A DNA stretch of 64,000 nt from Arthrobacter sp. 135MFCol5.1 (GCF_000374865.1 NZ_KB895467.1:1-64000); one strand, 5' to 3'; numbered from the stretch's first letter, positions 16,678 to 26,015 are shown. Notes: generated by a model from the letters alone, not told the origin. Numbers and translations are program-made.

Positions 16678-17326
16678 GGTGCTCCTTGTGGTGGGATGCG
16701 TGGGTTGCTTTGACGTGGGAGAGGCTGCGGTGCAGGTGCACAATCGTGGCTGCTTCGGCGAGCCTGGGGTTGCCTGCGGCGATTGCCTCGGCGATCGCGG
16801 CGTGCTCGGCGGCCGCGGCCGCCAGGCGCGCGGCGTCATCGGCGGCCAACCTGCGGATGCGGACCAAGTGCACGCGAAGGCTTCGCATGGCCTGGGCCAG
16901 GTAGGAGTTGGAGATGGCGGCATCGATGGCGGTATCCAGGCGTCCCACCAGCTCGTAGTACTCGTGGCGCGTGGGATCGTTACCGTTGATCATCTCCGGT
17001 GCGCGGACCAGCTCGCCGCGCAACTGTTCGAAGGTGGCGGCATCGCCGCGGCTGGCGGCCAGCGCAGCGGCCTTGCCTTCAAGGGTTTCGCGCAGTTCGA
17101 ACAGTTCGTCGATGTCCTCAAGGGAGATATCGGTGACCACCACGCCGCGGCCGCCCGGCGTCGTCAGGCCTTCCGCGGTGAGCCGGCCGAGGGCCTCGCG
17201 GAGCGGGGTGCGCGAGACGCCGAGCCGTTCGGACTGCTCCACCTCGGCCAGGACCGTCCCGGGGGCAAGCCGCCATTCGACAATGTCGTCCCGGAGGGCG
17301 GCGTAGGCCTTCTCGCTGGCACGCAC
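16670..17326 (-). CDS. GntR/FadR-family transcriptional regulator of the prp genes
   Basis: A 218-residue regulator with an N-terminal winged helix-turn-helix (recognition part LGVSRTPLREALGRL at about 35-50) and a C-terminal FCD-type helical ligand domain (from about 75, FELRETLEGKAAALAASRGD). GTG 17326 has GGAAGGAG 7 nt upstream and is preferred over an in-frame ATG at 17395. It is the first gene of the prpDBC operon and overlaps prpD, so it very likely controls it and the divergent prpE. The ligand is probably a methylcitrate-pathway intermediate, by inference. Confidence 0.88.
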   Translation of the reverse strand: MRASEKAYAALRDDIVEWRLAPGTVLAEVEQSERLGVSRTPLREALGRLTAEGLTTPGGRGVVVTDISLEDIDELFELRETLEGKAAALAASRGDAATFEQLRGELVRAPEMINGNDPTRHEYYELVGRLDTAIDAAISNSYLAQAMRSLRVHLVRIRRLAADDAARLAAAAAEHAAIAEAIAAGNPRLAEAATIVHLHRSLSHVKATHASHHKEHHG

Positions 17327-17358
17327 GGGAGTCTCCTTCCTCGGTAGATGAACATCAG

Positions 17359-17366
17359 TGTATACA
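17359..17366. promoter_or_regulatory. TGTATACA palindrome, candidate GntR operator (gntR side)
   Basis: An 8-bp perfect palindrome fitting the GT-N2-AC core of GntR-type operators. On the minus strand it contains TATACA, which could be the -10 of the gntR-prp promoter (with TTGCTT or TTGGTC upstream), so a bound repressor would block initiation. Confidence 0.6.
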
Positions 17367-17421
17367 AAGACTGCTGATCGACCAAGCAAATTCACCCATC
17401 TCCTGCCTTTTGCCGCAGTTC

Positions 17422-17429
17422 TGTATACA
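17422..17429. promoter_or_regulatory. TGTATACA palindrome, candidate GntR operator (prpE side)
   Basis: The second copy of the same palindrome, exactly 63 bp (six helical turns) from the first, and 71 nt before the prpE start. Its TATACA could act as the prpE -10. Two sites on the same helical face would allow looping or cooperative binding. Confidence 0.6.
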
Positions 17430-17499
17430 CGGGTCTTGTGGTGAGCCTCCTAAGGAACTAGCATGACCTGCATCACAATGTCGTGGACGGGATGACTTC

Positions 17500-19404
17500 A
17501 TGGGCACCAGCAGCTATCGGGAATGCTATGGGCGCAGCGTGCAGCGGCCGGAGGACTTCTGGCGAGACGCCGCCCGGGCCGTCGACTGGAGCGTCCAGCC
17601 GACCCGCGCCCTGGATTCGAGCCGCGCCCCGCTCTACCGCTGGTTCCCCGACGGTGAGCTGAATACCTGCTACAACGCGCTGGACCGGCATGTGGCCGCA
17701 GGCCGCGGAGAACAGACGGCACTGATCTACGACTCCGCCATGCTGGGCATCCAGCAGCGCTTCAGCTATGCAGAACTCACCGAACTTGTGGCCCGTTTCG
17801 CCGGAGTGCTCCGGCGTAACGGTGTGGGCAAGGGCGACAGGGTGGTGATCTACCTGCCCATGATTCCTGAGGCCGCCATCGCCATGCTGGCCACTGCCCG
17901 CCTGGGCGCGATCCATTCGGTGGTCTTCGGCGGCTTCGCCCCCAAGGAACTTGCCGCCCGGATTCGCGACGCCGCCCCCGCCGTCGTCGTCACCGCCTCG
18001 GGAGGGCTCGAGCCCTCCCGCCGGATCGAGTACCTGCCGGCCGTCGCCGAGGCGCTGGAGCTCGCCGGAACGCCGGCGACCCCGGTGCTGGTCAAGGGCC
18101 GGGACGGCTTCAAGGACTCCGCGGCGGACCACGCCGGCTGGCTGGACTGGGAGAGCGAAATGGCATCCGCGGATCCCGCCGCACCGGTGGACGTCATGGC
18201 CACGGATCCCCTCTACATCCTGTACACCTCCGGGACCACAGGCACCCCCAAAGGCGTGGTGCGGGACAACGGCGGCCACGCCGTCGCCTTGCGCTGGACC
18301 CTGGAAAACATCTACGACGTCGGTCCCGGCGACGTCATGTGGACCGCCTCGGACGTGGGCTGGGTGGTGGGCCACTCCTACATTGTCTACGGTCCGCTGC
18401 TGGCCGGCGCCACCACCGTGATCTACGAGGGCAAACCGGTGGGACCCCCCGACGCCGGTGCGTTCTGGCGGGTGATCCAGGACCACAGGGTCAACGTGCT
18501 CTTCACCGCCCCGACCGCGCTGCGGGCCATCCGCAAGGCCGACCCGGAGGCCATGCTGGTGAAGAACTACGACATCTCCAGCCTGCGGACCCTCTTCGCC
18601 GCGGGGGAGCGGCTGGACACGGACACCTTCCACTGGGCCTCCCGCGTCCTCGGCGTGCCCGTGGTGGACCACTGGTGGCAGACCGAGACCGGCTGGGCCA
18701 TCTGCGCCAACCCGCGCGGACTGGACACACTGCCGATCAAGCCGGGCTCGCCCAGTGTTCCGATGCCCGGCTTCAGGCTGCGGATCCTCGACGCGGCCGG
18801 CCAGGAGGTGGAAGCCGGCACCGAGGGCAACATAGTCCTCGACCTGCCGCTCCCGCCAGGCACCCTTGCCACCCTGTGGCGGAATGACGAACGGTTCATC
18901 TCCTCCTACCTGCAGGCGTTCGAGGGGAGCTACGCCACCGGAGACTCCGGCTACCGGGACAAGGACGGCTACCTCTTCGTGATGGGCCGCACCGACGACA
19001 TCATCAACGTCGCCGGGCACCGGCTTTCCACCGGTGCCATGGAGCAGGTGATCGGCCAGCACCCGGCCGTTGCCGAATGCGCGGTGATCGGCGTCGCGGA
19101 CTCCCTGAAGGGCCAGCGCCCCAGCGGCTATGTAGTGCTCAAATCCGGGGTGGACATATCCCCGGAACTCCTGGAGAAAGACTTGGTCGCCCTGGTGCGG
19201 CGGGACATCGGCGCGGTGGCGGATTTCAAGCACGTCACGGTGGTGGAGGCCCTGCCCAAGACCCGATCCGGAAAGATCCTCCGCAAGACCATGCGGCAGA
19301 TCGCCGACGGAGAGGAGTACACCGTGCCGTCAACCATCGAGGACCCCGGGGTCATCGGCCAACTGGCCGGCGTACTGCGGCCGGAACGCGCAGCCGGAGA
19401 CTGA
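17500..19404 (+). CDS. prpE: Propionyl-CoA synthetase (AMP-forming)
   Basis: A 634-residue ANL-family ligase that activates propionate (and probably acetate) to the CoA thioester. Motifs are YTSGTTGTPKGVV at about 243, the WWQTETGW segment near 390, RTDDIINVAGHRLSTG, and the C-terminal catalytic lysine in LPKTRSGKILRKT. The N-terminal YRECYGRSVQRPEDFW and full length match PrpE/ACSS3-type enzymes. It is transcribed away from gntR-prpDBC across a shared 173-nt promoter region with two palindromes, and supplies the substrate of PrpC. Confidence 0.93.
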   Translation: MGTSSYRECYGRSVQRPEDFWRDAARAVDWSVQPTRALDSSRAPLYRWFPDGELNTCYNALDRHVAAGRGEQTALIYDSAMLGIQQRFSYAELTELVARFAGVLRRNGVGKGDRVVIYLPMIPEAAIAMLATARLGAIHSVVFGGFAPKELAARIRDAAPAVVVTASGGLEPSRRIEYLPAVAEALELAGTPATPVLVKGRDGFKDSAADHAGWLDWESEMASADPAAPVDVMATDPLYILYTSGTTGTPKGVVRDNGGHAVALRWTLENIYDVGPGDVMWTASDVGWVVGHSYIVYGPLLAGATTVIYEGKPVGPPDAGAFWRVIQDHRVNVLFTAPTALRAIRKADPEAMLVKNYDISSLRTLFAAGERLDTDTFHWASRVLGVPVVDHWWQTETGWAICANPRGLDTLPIKPGSPSVPMPGFRLRILDAAGQEVEAGTEGNIVLDLPLPPGTLATLWRNDERFISSYLQAFEGSYATGDSGYRDKDGYLFVMGRTDDIINVAGHRLSTGAMEQVIGQHPAVAECAVIGVADSLKGQRPSGYVVLKSGVDISPELLEKDLVALVRRDIGAVADFKHVTVVEALPKTRSGKILRKTMRQIADGEEYTVPSTIEDPGVIGQLAGVLRPERAAGD

Positions 19405-19430
19405 GCCGCAGGAGTATACGGCCCTGGACC

Positions 19431-20144
19431 TCAGCGGGCGGTCCACCGGTATTCGTTCTCCGGCCTGCCGGGGGTGCCGTAGCGGGCCGTACGGGAAACG
19501 GTGCCGGCATCGGCAAGGTACTCCAGGTACCTCCGTGCCGTTACCCGGGACATTCCCAGGGCCTCCATGACTTCGGTGGCAGAGACTGCCCCGGGCTGTT
19601 GGCGGAGGAACTCCTGGACTGAACCGAGGGTGGAGGTGGAAAGCCCCTTGGGCAGCGGCAACTCCGAGGGAGCCCGCAAGCTGGCGAAGGCTTGGTCCAC
19701 ATCACTCTGCGAAGCGCCCCCTCTGCCTGCCCCGGCACCTGCCCCGGCCAGCTGCTGCCTGAACTGGCGGTAGCTTTCGAGCTTGTCGGAGAACGTGGCG
19801 AACGTGAACGGCTTGATCAGGTATTGGACCACGCCGATGGCGACGGCACTGCGGACGATGGCCAATTCGCGGACGGCGGTGATGGCGATGATGTCGGCAA
19901 GGATTCCGGCCGAACGCATGCGCCGGGCAATGTCCAGGCCGTGCAGGTCCGGCAGGTTCATGTCCAGCAGGACCAGTTCCACGGGCTCTCCGGCCGCCAC
20001 GAACTCGTTCAGCAGCCGCAGGGCCGACTGGCCGTCCGGGGCGGTCCCGGCGAGCTCGAATCCGGGCAGCCGCCCCACGTAGGCGGCGTGGGCTGCGGAG
20101 GCGATCGCTTCATCCTCAACGACGAGGACCCGGATGTTGCTCAC
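19431..20144 (-). CDS. Response regulator, CitB/DcuR-type
   Basis: A 237-residue regulator. The receiver domain (1-125) has the acidic pair Glu10-Asp11, phosphorylated Asp61 in LVLLDMNLPDLHGLD and the conserved Lys in YLIKPF. The C-terminal part (about 165-237) holds a helix-turn-helix (SATEVMEALGMSRVTARRYL). This matches regulators of C4-dicarboxylate or citrate uptake. The GTG start overlaps the kinase stop by 4 nt (GTGA). It converges with prpE, leaving only 26 nt between them and no clear terminator. Confidence 0.9.
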   Translation of the reverse strand: MSNIRVLVVEDEAIASAAHAAYVGRLPGFELAGTAPDGQSALRLLNEFVAAGEPVELVLLDMNLPDLHGLDIARRMRSAGILADIIAITAVRELAIVRSAVAIGVVQYLIKPFTFATFSDKLESYRQFRQQLAGAGAGAGRGGASQSDVDQAFASLRAPSELPLPKGLSTSTLGSVQEFLRQQPGAVSATEVMEALGMSRVTARRYLEYLADAGTVSRTARYGTPGRPENEYRWTAR

Positions 20145-21775
20145 TGGCTGTGCTCCTTTTCCGGGGGCACCGCCGCGGGCAGGAATACTTCGAACTTGGC
20201 GCCGTTCCGTCCATTGATGGCCAGCGTACCGCCCAAACGCCCCACAGCCTGCCGGACCAGCGCCAGTCCGACCCCCCGGCCTCCGGGACCGGCCGGCTTC
20301 GTGCTGAAGCCATGCCGGAAGATCAGTTCGGCATCGGCCGGGTCGATGGGGGTCCCGGAATCGTTGACGGCGATGTCCAGTCCTTCCTCGTCCGCTTCCA
20401 GGGTCAGCTGGACCCGCCGCGGAGCGGGAGCATCGGCTGCCGCGTCAATGGCGTTGTCCAGCAGGTTGCCCATGATCGTCACCAGGTCCTGGACGGCCAC
20501 ACCAGGCGTCGAGCCCGAACCCAGGGTGGACACGTCCAGCTGCACCCCGCGTTCGTGGGCCTCGGCCACTTTTCCCATGACCAAGGCGCCCACCACCGGT
20601 TCGTCGATGGAGCTCACCATGTCATCGGTCAGCTGCTGGCTCAACGCCAGGTCCTTCGTGGCAAAGTCCAGGGCCTCCCCGGTCCGGCCCAGCTCAAGGA
20701 GCGAGACCATGGTGTGCAGCCGGTTGGCGTGTTCGTGGGTCTGCGCCCGCAACGCATCGGACAGGGTCCGCATGGTCTGCAGCTCGTTGCCCAGCGCTTC
20801 GATCTCCGTCCTGTCACGGAGTGTCGCAACCGTTCCGTACACCGGCACCTTGCCGCGCGCACCGGGGGACTCCGGACCCCGGGCGGGGCCTTGGTTGACC
20901 ACCAGCACGCGGGAACCTGTCAGGACCATCTCGTCCTTGGTGGTGCGTCCGGACTCGAAGAGGCTGCGAAGCTCGCTGTCCAGCGGGAGATCGGCCAACG
21001 ATGGCGGCTTGGTGGGATCATTGCTTCCGGTCTCGGCAAGGCCCAGCAGCTCGGCGGCCTGGTCGTTGTACATCACCACCCGCTTCCTGGCATCGATCAG
21101 GATCAGCCCTTCGCGGACCGAGTGGAGTACCGACTCGTAGTAGGCGAAGAGCTGGGCCAATTGTTCGGGGCCCCAGCCGCGGGTCACTCGGCGGAGGTAC
21201 CGGCCCAGCAGCCACGAGGCCAGGGACCCGCCCACCAGCAGGGCAATTCCCAAGGCGAGCAGCACGGGGAGCCGGGCAGCGAAGGCAACGTCGACGTTGC
21301 GGACCGTAACGCCAACAGCCACCAGTGCCTTGATTGTTCCCGCTGAATCCTTGACCGGAACGATGGTCCGGACGGAAGGGCCGAGGGTACCCGCCGTGAC
21401 TTCCGTAAAGGTGCGCCCCTGCAGGGCGGCATCGATGGAGCCGATGTAGGGCCGGCCCAGTTCCTCATCCCTGGGATGCGTCCAGCGGGTCCGGTCGGGG
21501 GCCATGATGGTGATGAAGTCTACCCGTGCCGCGGCGGTGACATCCTTGGCGTACGGCTGCAGCAGGACGGAGGGGTCCGGCGTGGCAGCGGCCTGCAGCA
21601 CGAGCGGATTGGCGGCGATGGAGGCGGCCACGCCTTCCATCCGGCGGCCGGCTTCATCATAGGTCCGGTCCCGTGCGTCGAGGTAGGCGGCAGTTCCTAC
21701 GATGGCGATGAAGCACACCACGATCAGCAGGTTTGCCACGAAGAGCCGGCGGGCGATACTCCAACGGTGGATCAT
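20141..21775 (-). CDS. Sensor histidine kinase, DcuS/CitA-type
   Basis: A 544-residue membrane kinase. A first transmembrane helix (about 11-32) and a second (about 165-190) flank an extracytoplasmic sensor domain of the sCache/PDC kind. A PAS-like segment (SVREGLILIDARKRVVMYND) follows, then the H-box AQTHEHANRLHTMVSLLELG and an ATPase domain with MGNLLDNAIDAA and GGRGVGLALVRQAVG. ATG 21775 has GGAGGT 5 nt upstream and was chosen over two earlier ATGs. It is divergent from dctA, so a C4-dicarboxylate signal is the likely input. Confidence 0.92.
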   Translation of the reverse strand: MIHRWSIARRLFVANLLIVVCFIAIVGTAAYLDARDRTYDEAGRRMEGVAASIAANPLVLQAAATPDPSVLLQPYAKDVTAAARVDFITIMAPDRTRWTHPRDEELGRPYIGSIDAALQGRTFTEVTAGTLGPSVRTIVPVKDSAGTIKALVAVGVTVRNVDVAFAARLPVLLALGIALLVGGSLASWLLGRYLRRVTRGWGPEQLAQLFAYYESVLHSVREGLILIDARKRVVMYNDQAAELLGLAETGSNDPTKPPSLADLPLDSELRSLFESGRTTKDEMVLTGSRVLVVNQGPARGPESPGARGKVPVYGTVATLRDRTEIEALGNELQTMRTLSDALRAQTHEHANRLHTMVSLLELGRTGEALDFATKDLALSQQLTDDMVSSIDEPVVGALVMGKVAEAHERGVQLDVSTLGSGSTPGVAVQDLVTIMGNLLDNAIDAAADAPAPRRVQLTLEADEEGLDIAVNDSGTPIDPADAELIFRHGFSTKPAGPGGRGVGLALVRQAVGRLGGTLAINGRNGAKFEVFLPAAVPPEKEHSQ

Positions 21776-21847
21776 GCGTACCTCCATCTGACCCTGCGGG
21801 TGCCGCGACCAATATGAACGCAACGGTGAGCTGGATCACGGGGTGCC

Positions 21848-21867
21848 CAATGATGGATATCACATTG
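21848..21867. promoter_or_regulatory. Interrupted palindrome between kinase and dctA
   Basis: CAATG and CATTG arms flank 10 bp in the divergent kinase-dctA promoter region, 67 nt before the dctA ATG. It could be bound by the adjacent response regulator. The arms are short, so this may be chance. Confidence 0.3.
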
Positions 21868-21933
21868 CAAGGACGTGTCGAGCCCAGAGCCTGTGCCGCA
21901 GCGTCTATCAGAATATCCACAAGGAGACACATC

Positions 21934-23277
21934 ATGGCTTCTCAACGAGGAGAGTCGCTCGGAACTGCGACGCCGCGGCGCAAGGGACTGGACAAGTCCC
22001 ACTACCTGTACATCGCCGTCATCTCGGCAGTTATCCTGGGCGCACTGGTGGGCCTGCTGTTCCCGGAGGTCGCCAAGAACCTCAAGCCGCTGGGCGACGG
22101 GTTCATCAAGCTCATCAAGATGATGATCGCGCCGGTCATCTTCTGCACTATCGTCCTGGGCATCGGTTCCATCGCCAAGGCGGCTACCGTGGGCAAGGTG
22201 GGCGGCCTGGCGCTGGGTTACTTCGTCATCATGTCCACCTTCGCCTTGGCCATCGGCCTGGTGGTCGGCAACCTGATCCACCCCGGTGAGGGCCTGAAGC
22301 TCACGCCCTACGATCCCAACAAGAAGGCAGCTACGGACAGCACCGTCGACTTCCTGCTTGGCATCATCCCCAGCGACATCCCCGTGCTGCCCACCCTGCT
22401 GGCGGCAATCCTGGTGGGCTTCGCACTGCAAAAGATGGGCCCCCAGGGCGCTCCGATCCTGAAGGCCATCGGCCACGGCCAGGCCCTGGTGTTCCGCATC
22501 CTCATCATGATCATGTGGCTCGCTCCGGTCGGCGCCTTCGGTGCCATCGCCGCCGTCGTGGGCGCCACCGGCGTCCAGGCCATCGTGAGCATGTTCACCC
22601 TGATGGTGGCGTTCTACATCACCTGTGCGCTGTTCATCGTCGTGATCCTCGGCGGGCTCCTCCAGGTGGTGGCCGGCGTCAACATCTTCAAGCTCATGAA
22701 GTACCTGGCCCGCGAATACCTCCTCATCTTCTCCACGTCCTCCTCCGAGGCTGCGCTCCCGCGGCTGATCGCCAAGATGGAACACCTGGGCGTGTCCAAG
22801 CCCGTCGTCGGCGTCACCGTTCCCACCGGATACTCCTTCAACCTTGACGGAACAGCCATCTACCTGACCATGGCGTCCCTCTTCGTTGCCAACGCCATGG
22901 GTACCCCGCTGGACCTCGGCGCCCAGATCTCCTTGCTGATCTTCATGATCATTGCGTCCAAGGGCGCCGCCGGCGTGACCGGCGCCGGGCTGGCCACCCT
23001 CGCCGCGGGCCTGCAGGCACACCGTCCCGAGCTGCTCGGCGGCGTGGGAATGATCGTCGGCATCGACCGCTTCATGTCCGAAGCCCGTGCGCTGACCAAC
23101 TTCACCGGCAACGCCGTCGCCACCGTCCTGATCGGCACCTGGGTCAAGGAGATCGACGGCGGCCAGGTCACCCGCGTCCTCTCCGGCGAGGCCCCGTTCG
23201 ATGAGCAGACCATGATCGCCGGGCATGGCGAAATGGCACCAAAGGAAGAAGGCGCCCGCGAGGTCGCCAAGGCCTGA
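21934..23277 (+). CDS. dctA: Dicarboxylate:cation symporter DctA
   Basis: A 447-residue DAACS-family transporter that takes up succinate, fumarate and malate. It is hydrophobic with eight or so membrane segments, the reentrant-loop motif FSTSSSEAALPRL, YSFNLDGTAIY, and the substrate-binding IVGIDRFMSEARALTNFTGNA. ATG 21934 has AAGGAG 7 nt upstream. It is divergent from the sensor kinase and followed by a strong terminator, so it is probably a single-gene unit under that two-component system. Confidence 0.95.
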   Translation: MASQRGESLGTATPRRKGLDKSHYLYIAVISAVILGALVGLLFPEVAKNLKPLGDGFIKLIKMMIAPVIFCTIVLGIGSIAKAATVGKVGGLALGYFVIMSTFALAIGLVVGNLIHPGEGLKLTPYDPNKKAATDSTVDFLLGIIPSDIPVLPTLLAAILVGFALQKMGPQGAPILKAIGHGQALVFRILIMIMWLAPVGAFGAIAAVVGATGVQAIVSMFTLMVAFYITCALFIVVILGGLLQVVAGVNIFKLMKYLAREYLLIFSTSSSEAALPRLIAKMEHLGVSKPVVGVTVPTGYSFNLDGTAIYLTMASLFVANAMGTPLDLGAQISLLIFMIIASKGAAGVTGAGLATLAAGLQAHRPELLGGVGMIVGIDRFMSEARALTNFTGNAVATVLIGTWVKEIDGGQVTRVLSGEAPFDEQTMIAGHGEMAPKEEGAREVAKA

Positions 23278-23300
23278 CCGTCACCTGCGGCAACGCCCGA

Positions 23301-23340
23301 AACCGCCCCTGCAGCCCCCGTTGCAGGGGCGGTTTTGTTG
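23301..23340 (+). terminator. dctA terminator
   Basis: A 13-bp stem (AACCGCCCCTGCA at 23301-23313, complement at 23322-23334) with an 8-nt loop runs into TTGTTGT, a classical intrinsic terminator 24 nt after the dctA stop. Confidence 0.88.
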
Positions 23341-23496
23341 TATTCAACCCACAACCTTCGACCTCAACTAGAGGGTCAAGGCTCAACATTCGCGGAAAGT
23401 CAAGTTCCGTCGAATGCCGTGTCGGGCGCTGTAACCTAAGGATCAGAACGAACGGCGCTGGCGAGCCAGCGGCAGGAAATCACCGTCATCGAAAGT

Positions 23497-24408
23497 GTGG
23501 ACAGATACGTGAGCAGCGAACAGGGTTCAGCAACTCTGGAGGGCACGGAATTCGACCTGGAAAACGCGGTGATGGGCCCCACCGGGCGCCCATACCGGGA
23601 GTTCCCGGAACCCGCGCCGCTGTCCTCCCACGGCCCGGCCCGCGTCATTGCCATGGTCAACCAGAAGGGCGGCGTCGGGAAGACGACCTCCACCATCAAC
23701 CTCGCCGCAGCGCTCGCGGAATACGGCCGCCGCGTCCTTCTGGTGGACTTTGACCCCCAGGGCGCGCTCTCGGCTGGCCTGGGCGTCAATCCGCACGAGC
23801 TTGACCTCACCGTCTACAACGTCCTGATGGACCGCAAGGTGGACATCCGCGACGCCATCCACCAGACCGGCGTTGAGAACGTCGACCTCCTGCCGGCCAA
23901 CATCGACCTCTCCGCCGCGGAAGTCCAGTTGGTCAACGAAGTGGCACGCGAGCAGGTCCTGGACCGTGCGCTCAAGAAAGTCGAAGACGATTACGACGTC
24001 GTCCTCATCGACTGCCAGCCGTCCCTCGGCCTCCTGACTGTCAACGCCCTCACGGCAGCGCACGGTGTCATCATTCCGCTGATCTGCGAGTTCTTTGCGC
24101 TCCGCGCGGTGGCGCTCCTGGTCGAAACCATCGACAAAGTCCAGGACCGGTTGAACCCGCGCCTGCAGGTGGACGGCGTGCTGGCCACCATGTACGACGC
24201 CCGCACCCTGCACAGCCGGGAGGTCATTACCCGCCTGGTGGAGGCCTTCGGCGACAAAGTCTTCGAGACCGTCATCAAGCGCTCCATCAAGTTCGCCGAC
24301 GCCACCGTCGCCGCCGAACCCATCACCAGCTACGCGGGGAACCACGTGGGGGCTGACGCCTACCGCCGGCTGGCCAAGGAACTGATCGCCCGCGGCGGCG
24401 CACCGTAA
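23497..24408 (+). CDS. ParA-family ATPase (PldP-like, beside scpAB)
   Basis: A 303-residue deviant-Walker ATPase: NQKGGVGKTTSTIN at about 54-67, FDPQGALS, and IDCQPSLGLLTVNAL. A 50-residue unstructured N-terminus precedes it. The GTG at 23497 is followed by another in-frame GTG at 23509, and neither has a good ribosome site, so the start is uncertain. No parB is nearby. The ParA-like gene next to scpAB in Corynebacterium has been linked to division-site placement (PldP), and this is its positional counterpart. It is 8 nt upstream of scpA. Confidence 0.92.
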   Translation: MDRYVSSEQGSATLEGTEFDLENAVMGPTGRPYREFPEPAPLSSHGPARVIAMVNQKGGVGKTTSTINLAAALAEYGRRVLLVDFDPQGALSAGLGVNPHELDLTVYNVLMDRKVDIRDAIHQTGVENVDLLPANIDLSAAEVQLVNEVAREQVLDRALKKVEDDYDVVLIDCQPSLGLLTVNALTAAHGVIIPLICEFFALRAVALLVETIDKVQDRLNPRLQVDGVLATMYDARTLHSREVITRLVEAFGDKVFETVIKRSIKFADATVAAEPITSYAGNHVGADAYRRLAKELIARGGAP

Positions 24409-24416
24409 CCAACGCC

Positions 24417-25232
24417 GTGGCCGAATCAAAGCCCGGCTTCGAGGTGCGGCTGGCCAACTTCACCGGCCCTTTCGATCTCCTCCTGGGCCTCATTGCCAAG
24501 CACCAGCTGGACATCACCGAGGTGGCCATCGCCATGGTGACGGATGAGTTCATCAAGTACATCCGGAAACTCCAGGAGCTCGGCGAAGAATGGGCGCTGG
24601 ATGAGGCAAGCGAATTCCTGGTGATCGCCGCGACGCTTCTCGACCTGAAGGCGGCACGACTCCTCCCCGCCGGCGAGGTCGAGGATGACGAAGACATCGC
24701 CCTCCTCGAAGCGAGGGACCTGCTCTTCGCCCGGCTGCTCCAGTACAAGGCCTTCAAGCACGTGGCCGGAATCCTGGGCGAGACCCTGCATCAGGAGGGC
24801 CGGCGCTTCCCGCGGCAGGTGGCACTGGAGGAGCAGTTCGCGGCGATGCTTCCCGAACTCGTCTGGAAGCACACGCCTGAACAATTCGCCGCCCTGGCCG
24901 GGGCCGCACTGCGGCCCAAGGCCCCGGCGCAGCCGCCGCAGGTGGCCCTAGGCCACCTCCACGGGGGCAACGTCAGCGTCAAGGAGCAGGCCGAGATGCT
25001 GGGCCTGCGCCTGCAACGGCAGTCCCCGCTGACCTTCAGCTCCCTGATCGCCGACGCCGGGTCAACCATGGTGGTGGTCGCCCGGTTCCTGGCGCTGTTG
25101 GAGCTGTTCCGGGACAAGGCGGTCTCGTTCGACCAGCTGTCCCCGCTGGCAGAGCTGGCGATCCACTGGACAGCCGATGGCCGGGACTGGTCGGCCGAGC
25201 ATCTCAGCGAAGAATACGAGGAACAACTGTGA
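24417..25232 (+). CDS. scpA: Segregation and condensation protein A
   Basis: A 271-residue kleisin that bridges SMC and ScpB in the condensin complex. The N-terminal FTGPFDLLLGLIAKHQLDIT is the family signature for binding the SMC neck. An acidic middle (EVEDDEDIALLEARD) is followed by a C-terminal winged helix that contacts the SMC head. GTG start. Its stop overlaps the scpB start (GTGA), so the two are translationally coupled. Confidence 0.95.
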   Translation: MAESKPGFEVRLANFTGPFDLLLGLIAKHQLDITEVAIAMVTDEFIKYIRKLQELGEEWALDEASEFLVIAATLLDLKAARLLPAGEVEDDEDIALLEARDLLFARLLQYKAFKHVAGILGETLHQEGRRFPRQVALEEQFAAMLPELVWKHTPEQFAALAGAALRPKAPAQPPQVALGHLHGGNVSVKEQAEMLGLRLQRQSPLTFSSLIADAGSTMVVVARFLALLELFRDKAVSFDQLSPLAELAIHWTADGRDWSAEHLSEEYEEQL

Positions 25233-25903
25233 ACCTGGAACCGCAACAACCGGAGCCGGGGGCGGACTTTGGGGATGACCACGACGCCGACGGGCTTCCC
25301 GGGGGCGCCAAGGCCGCCCTTGAGGCCGTCCTGATGGTCCTGGACGAGCCGGCCACGGAGGATGAGCTCGCCGCGGGGGTTGGCCTCACGCCCGCCACGG
25401 TGCGCTCCCTGCTGGAAGAACTTCAACGCGAGTATGACGGCTATACTGTTAACGCCCCGGATATGGAGAATGCCAGCCACGCTGGCTTTGGCTCCAGGCC
25501 CCGGGGTTTTGAATTGCGGAACATCGCCGGTGGCTGGCGGATCTACTCCCGCGCCGAATTTGCCGACATCGTGGGCAAGTACGTGCTCGACGGGCAGACC
25601 ACCAGGCTCACCCAGGCGGCATTGGAAACACTGGCTGTCATCGCGTACCGCCAACCCGTTTCACGGGCCAGGGTGTCTGCAATTCGCGGAGTCAATGTTG
25701 ATTCTGTCGTACGGACACTCGCCCAGCGCGGGCTGATCGAGGACGCGGGAACCGATCCCGAGTCCGGCGCAATCCTTTACCGGACCACCTCCTATTTCCT
25801 TGAACGGATGGGAATCGGTTCAGTGGAGGAGTTGCCCCACCTGTCGCCGCACCTACCGGGTCTCGATGGGATCGCAGAGTTCTACGACGCCGACATGATG
25901 TAG
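25229..25903 (+). CDS. scpB: Segregation and condensation protein B
   Basis: A 224-residue protein with two winged-helix domains; the family signature LTQAALETLAVIAYRQPVSR, followed by RGVNVDSVVRTLAQRGLIE, lies at about 130-175. It dimerises and binds ScpA in the SMC complex. The first 25 residues are acidic and probably disordered. The GTG start overlaps scpA by 4 nt. Confidence 0.95.
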   Translation: MNLEPQQPEPGADFGDDHDADGLPGGAKAALEAVLMVLDEPATEDELAAGVGLTPATVRSLLEELQREYDGYTVNAPDMENASHAGFGSRPRGFELRNIAGGWRIYSRAEFADIVGKYVLDGQTTRLTQAALETLAVIAYRQPVSRARVSAIRGVNVDSVVRTLAQRGLIEDAGTDPESGAILYRTTSYFLERMGIGSVEELPHLSPHLPGLDGIAEFYDADMM

Positions 25904-26015
25904 GCAGGGCACTCCCTGTCCGCGTCAATTCACTTACCAGGGCAGACGAAGTCTGCACGGCTGGCTAGGGTTGTCCTTGGACATCTCTGCGGGCCAAAAC
26001 ATCGAAGGACGGGTC

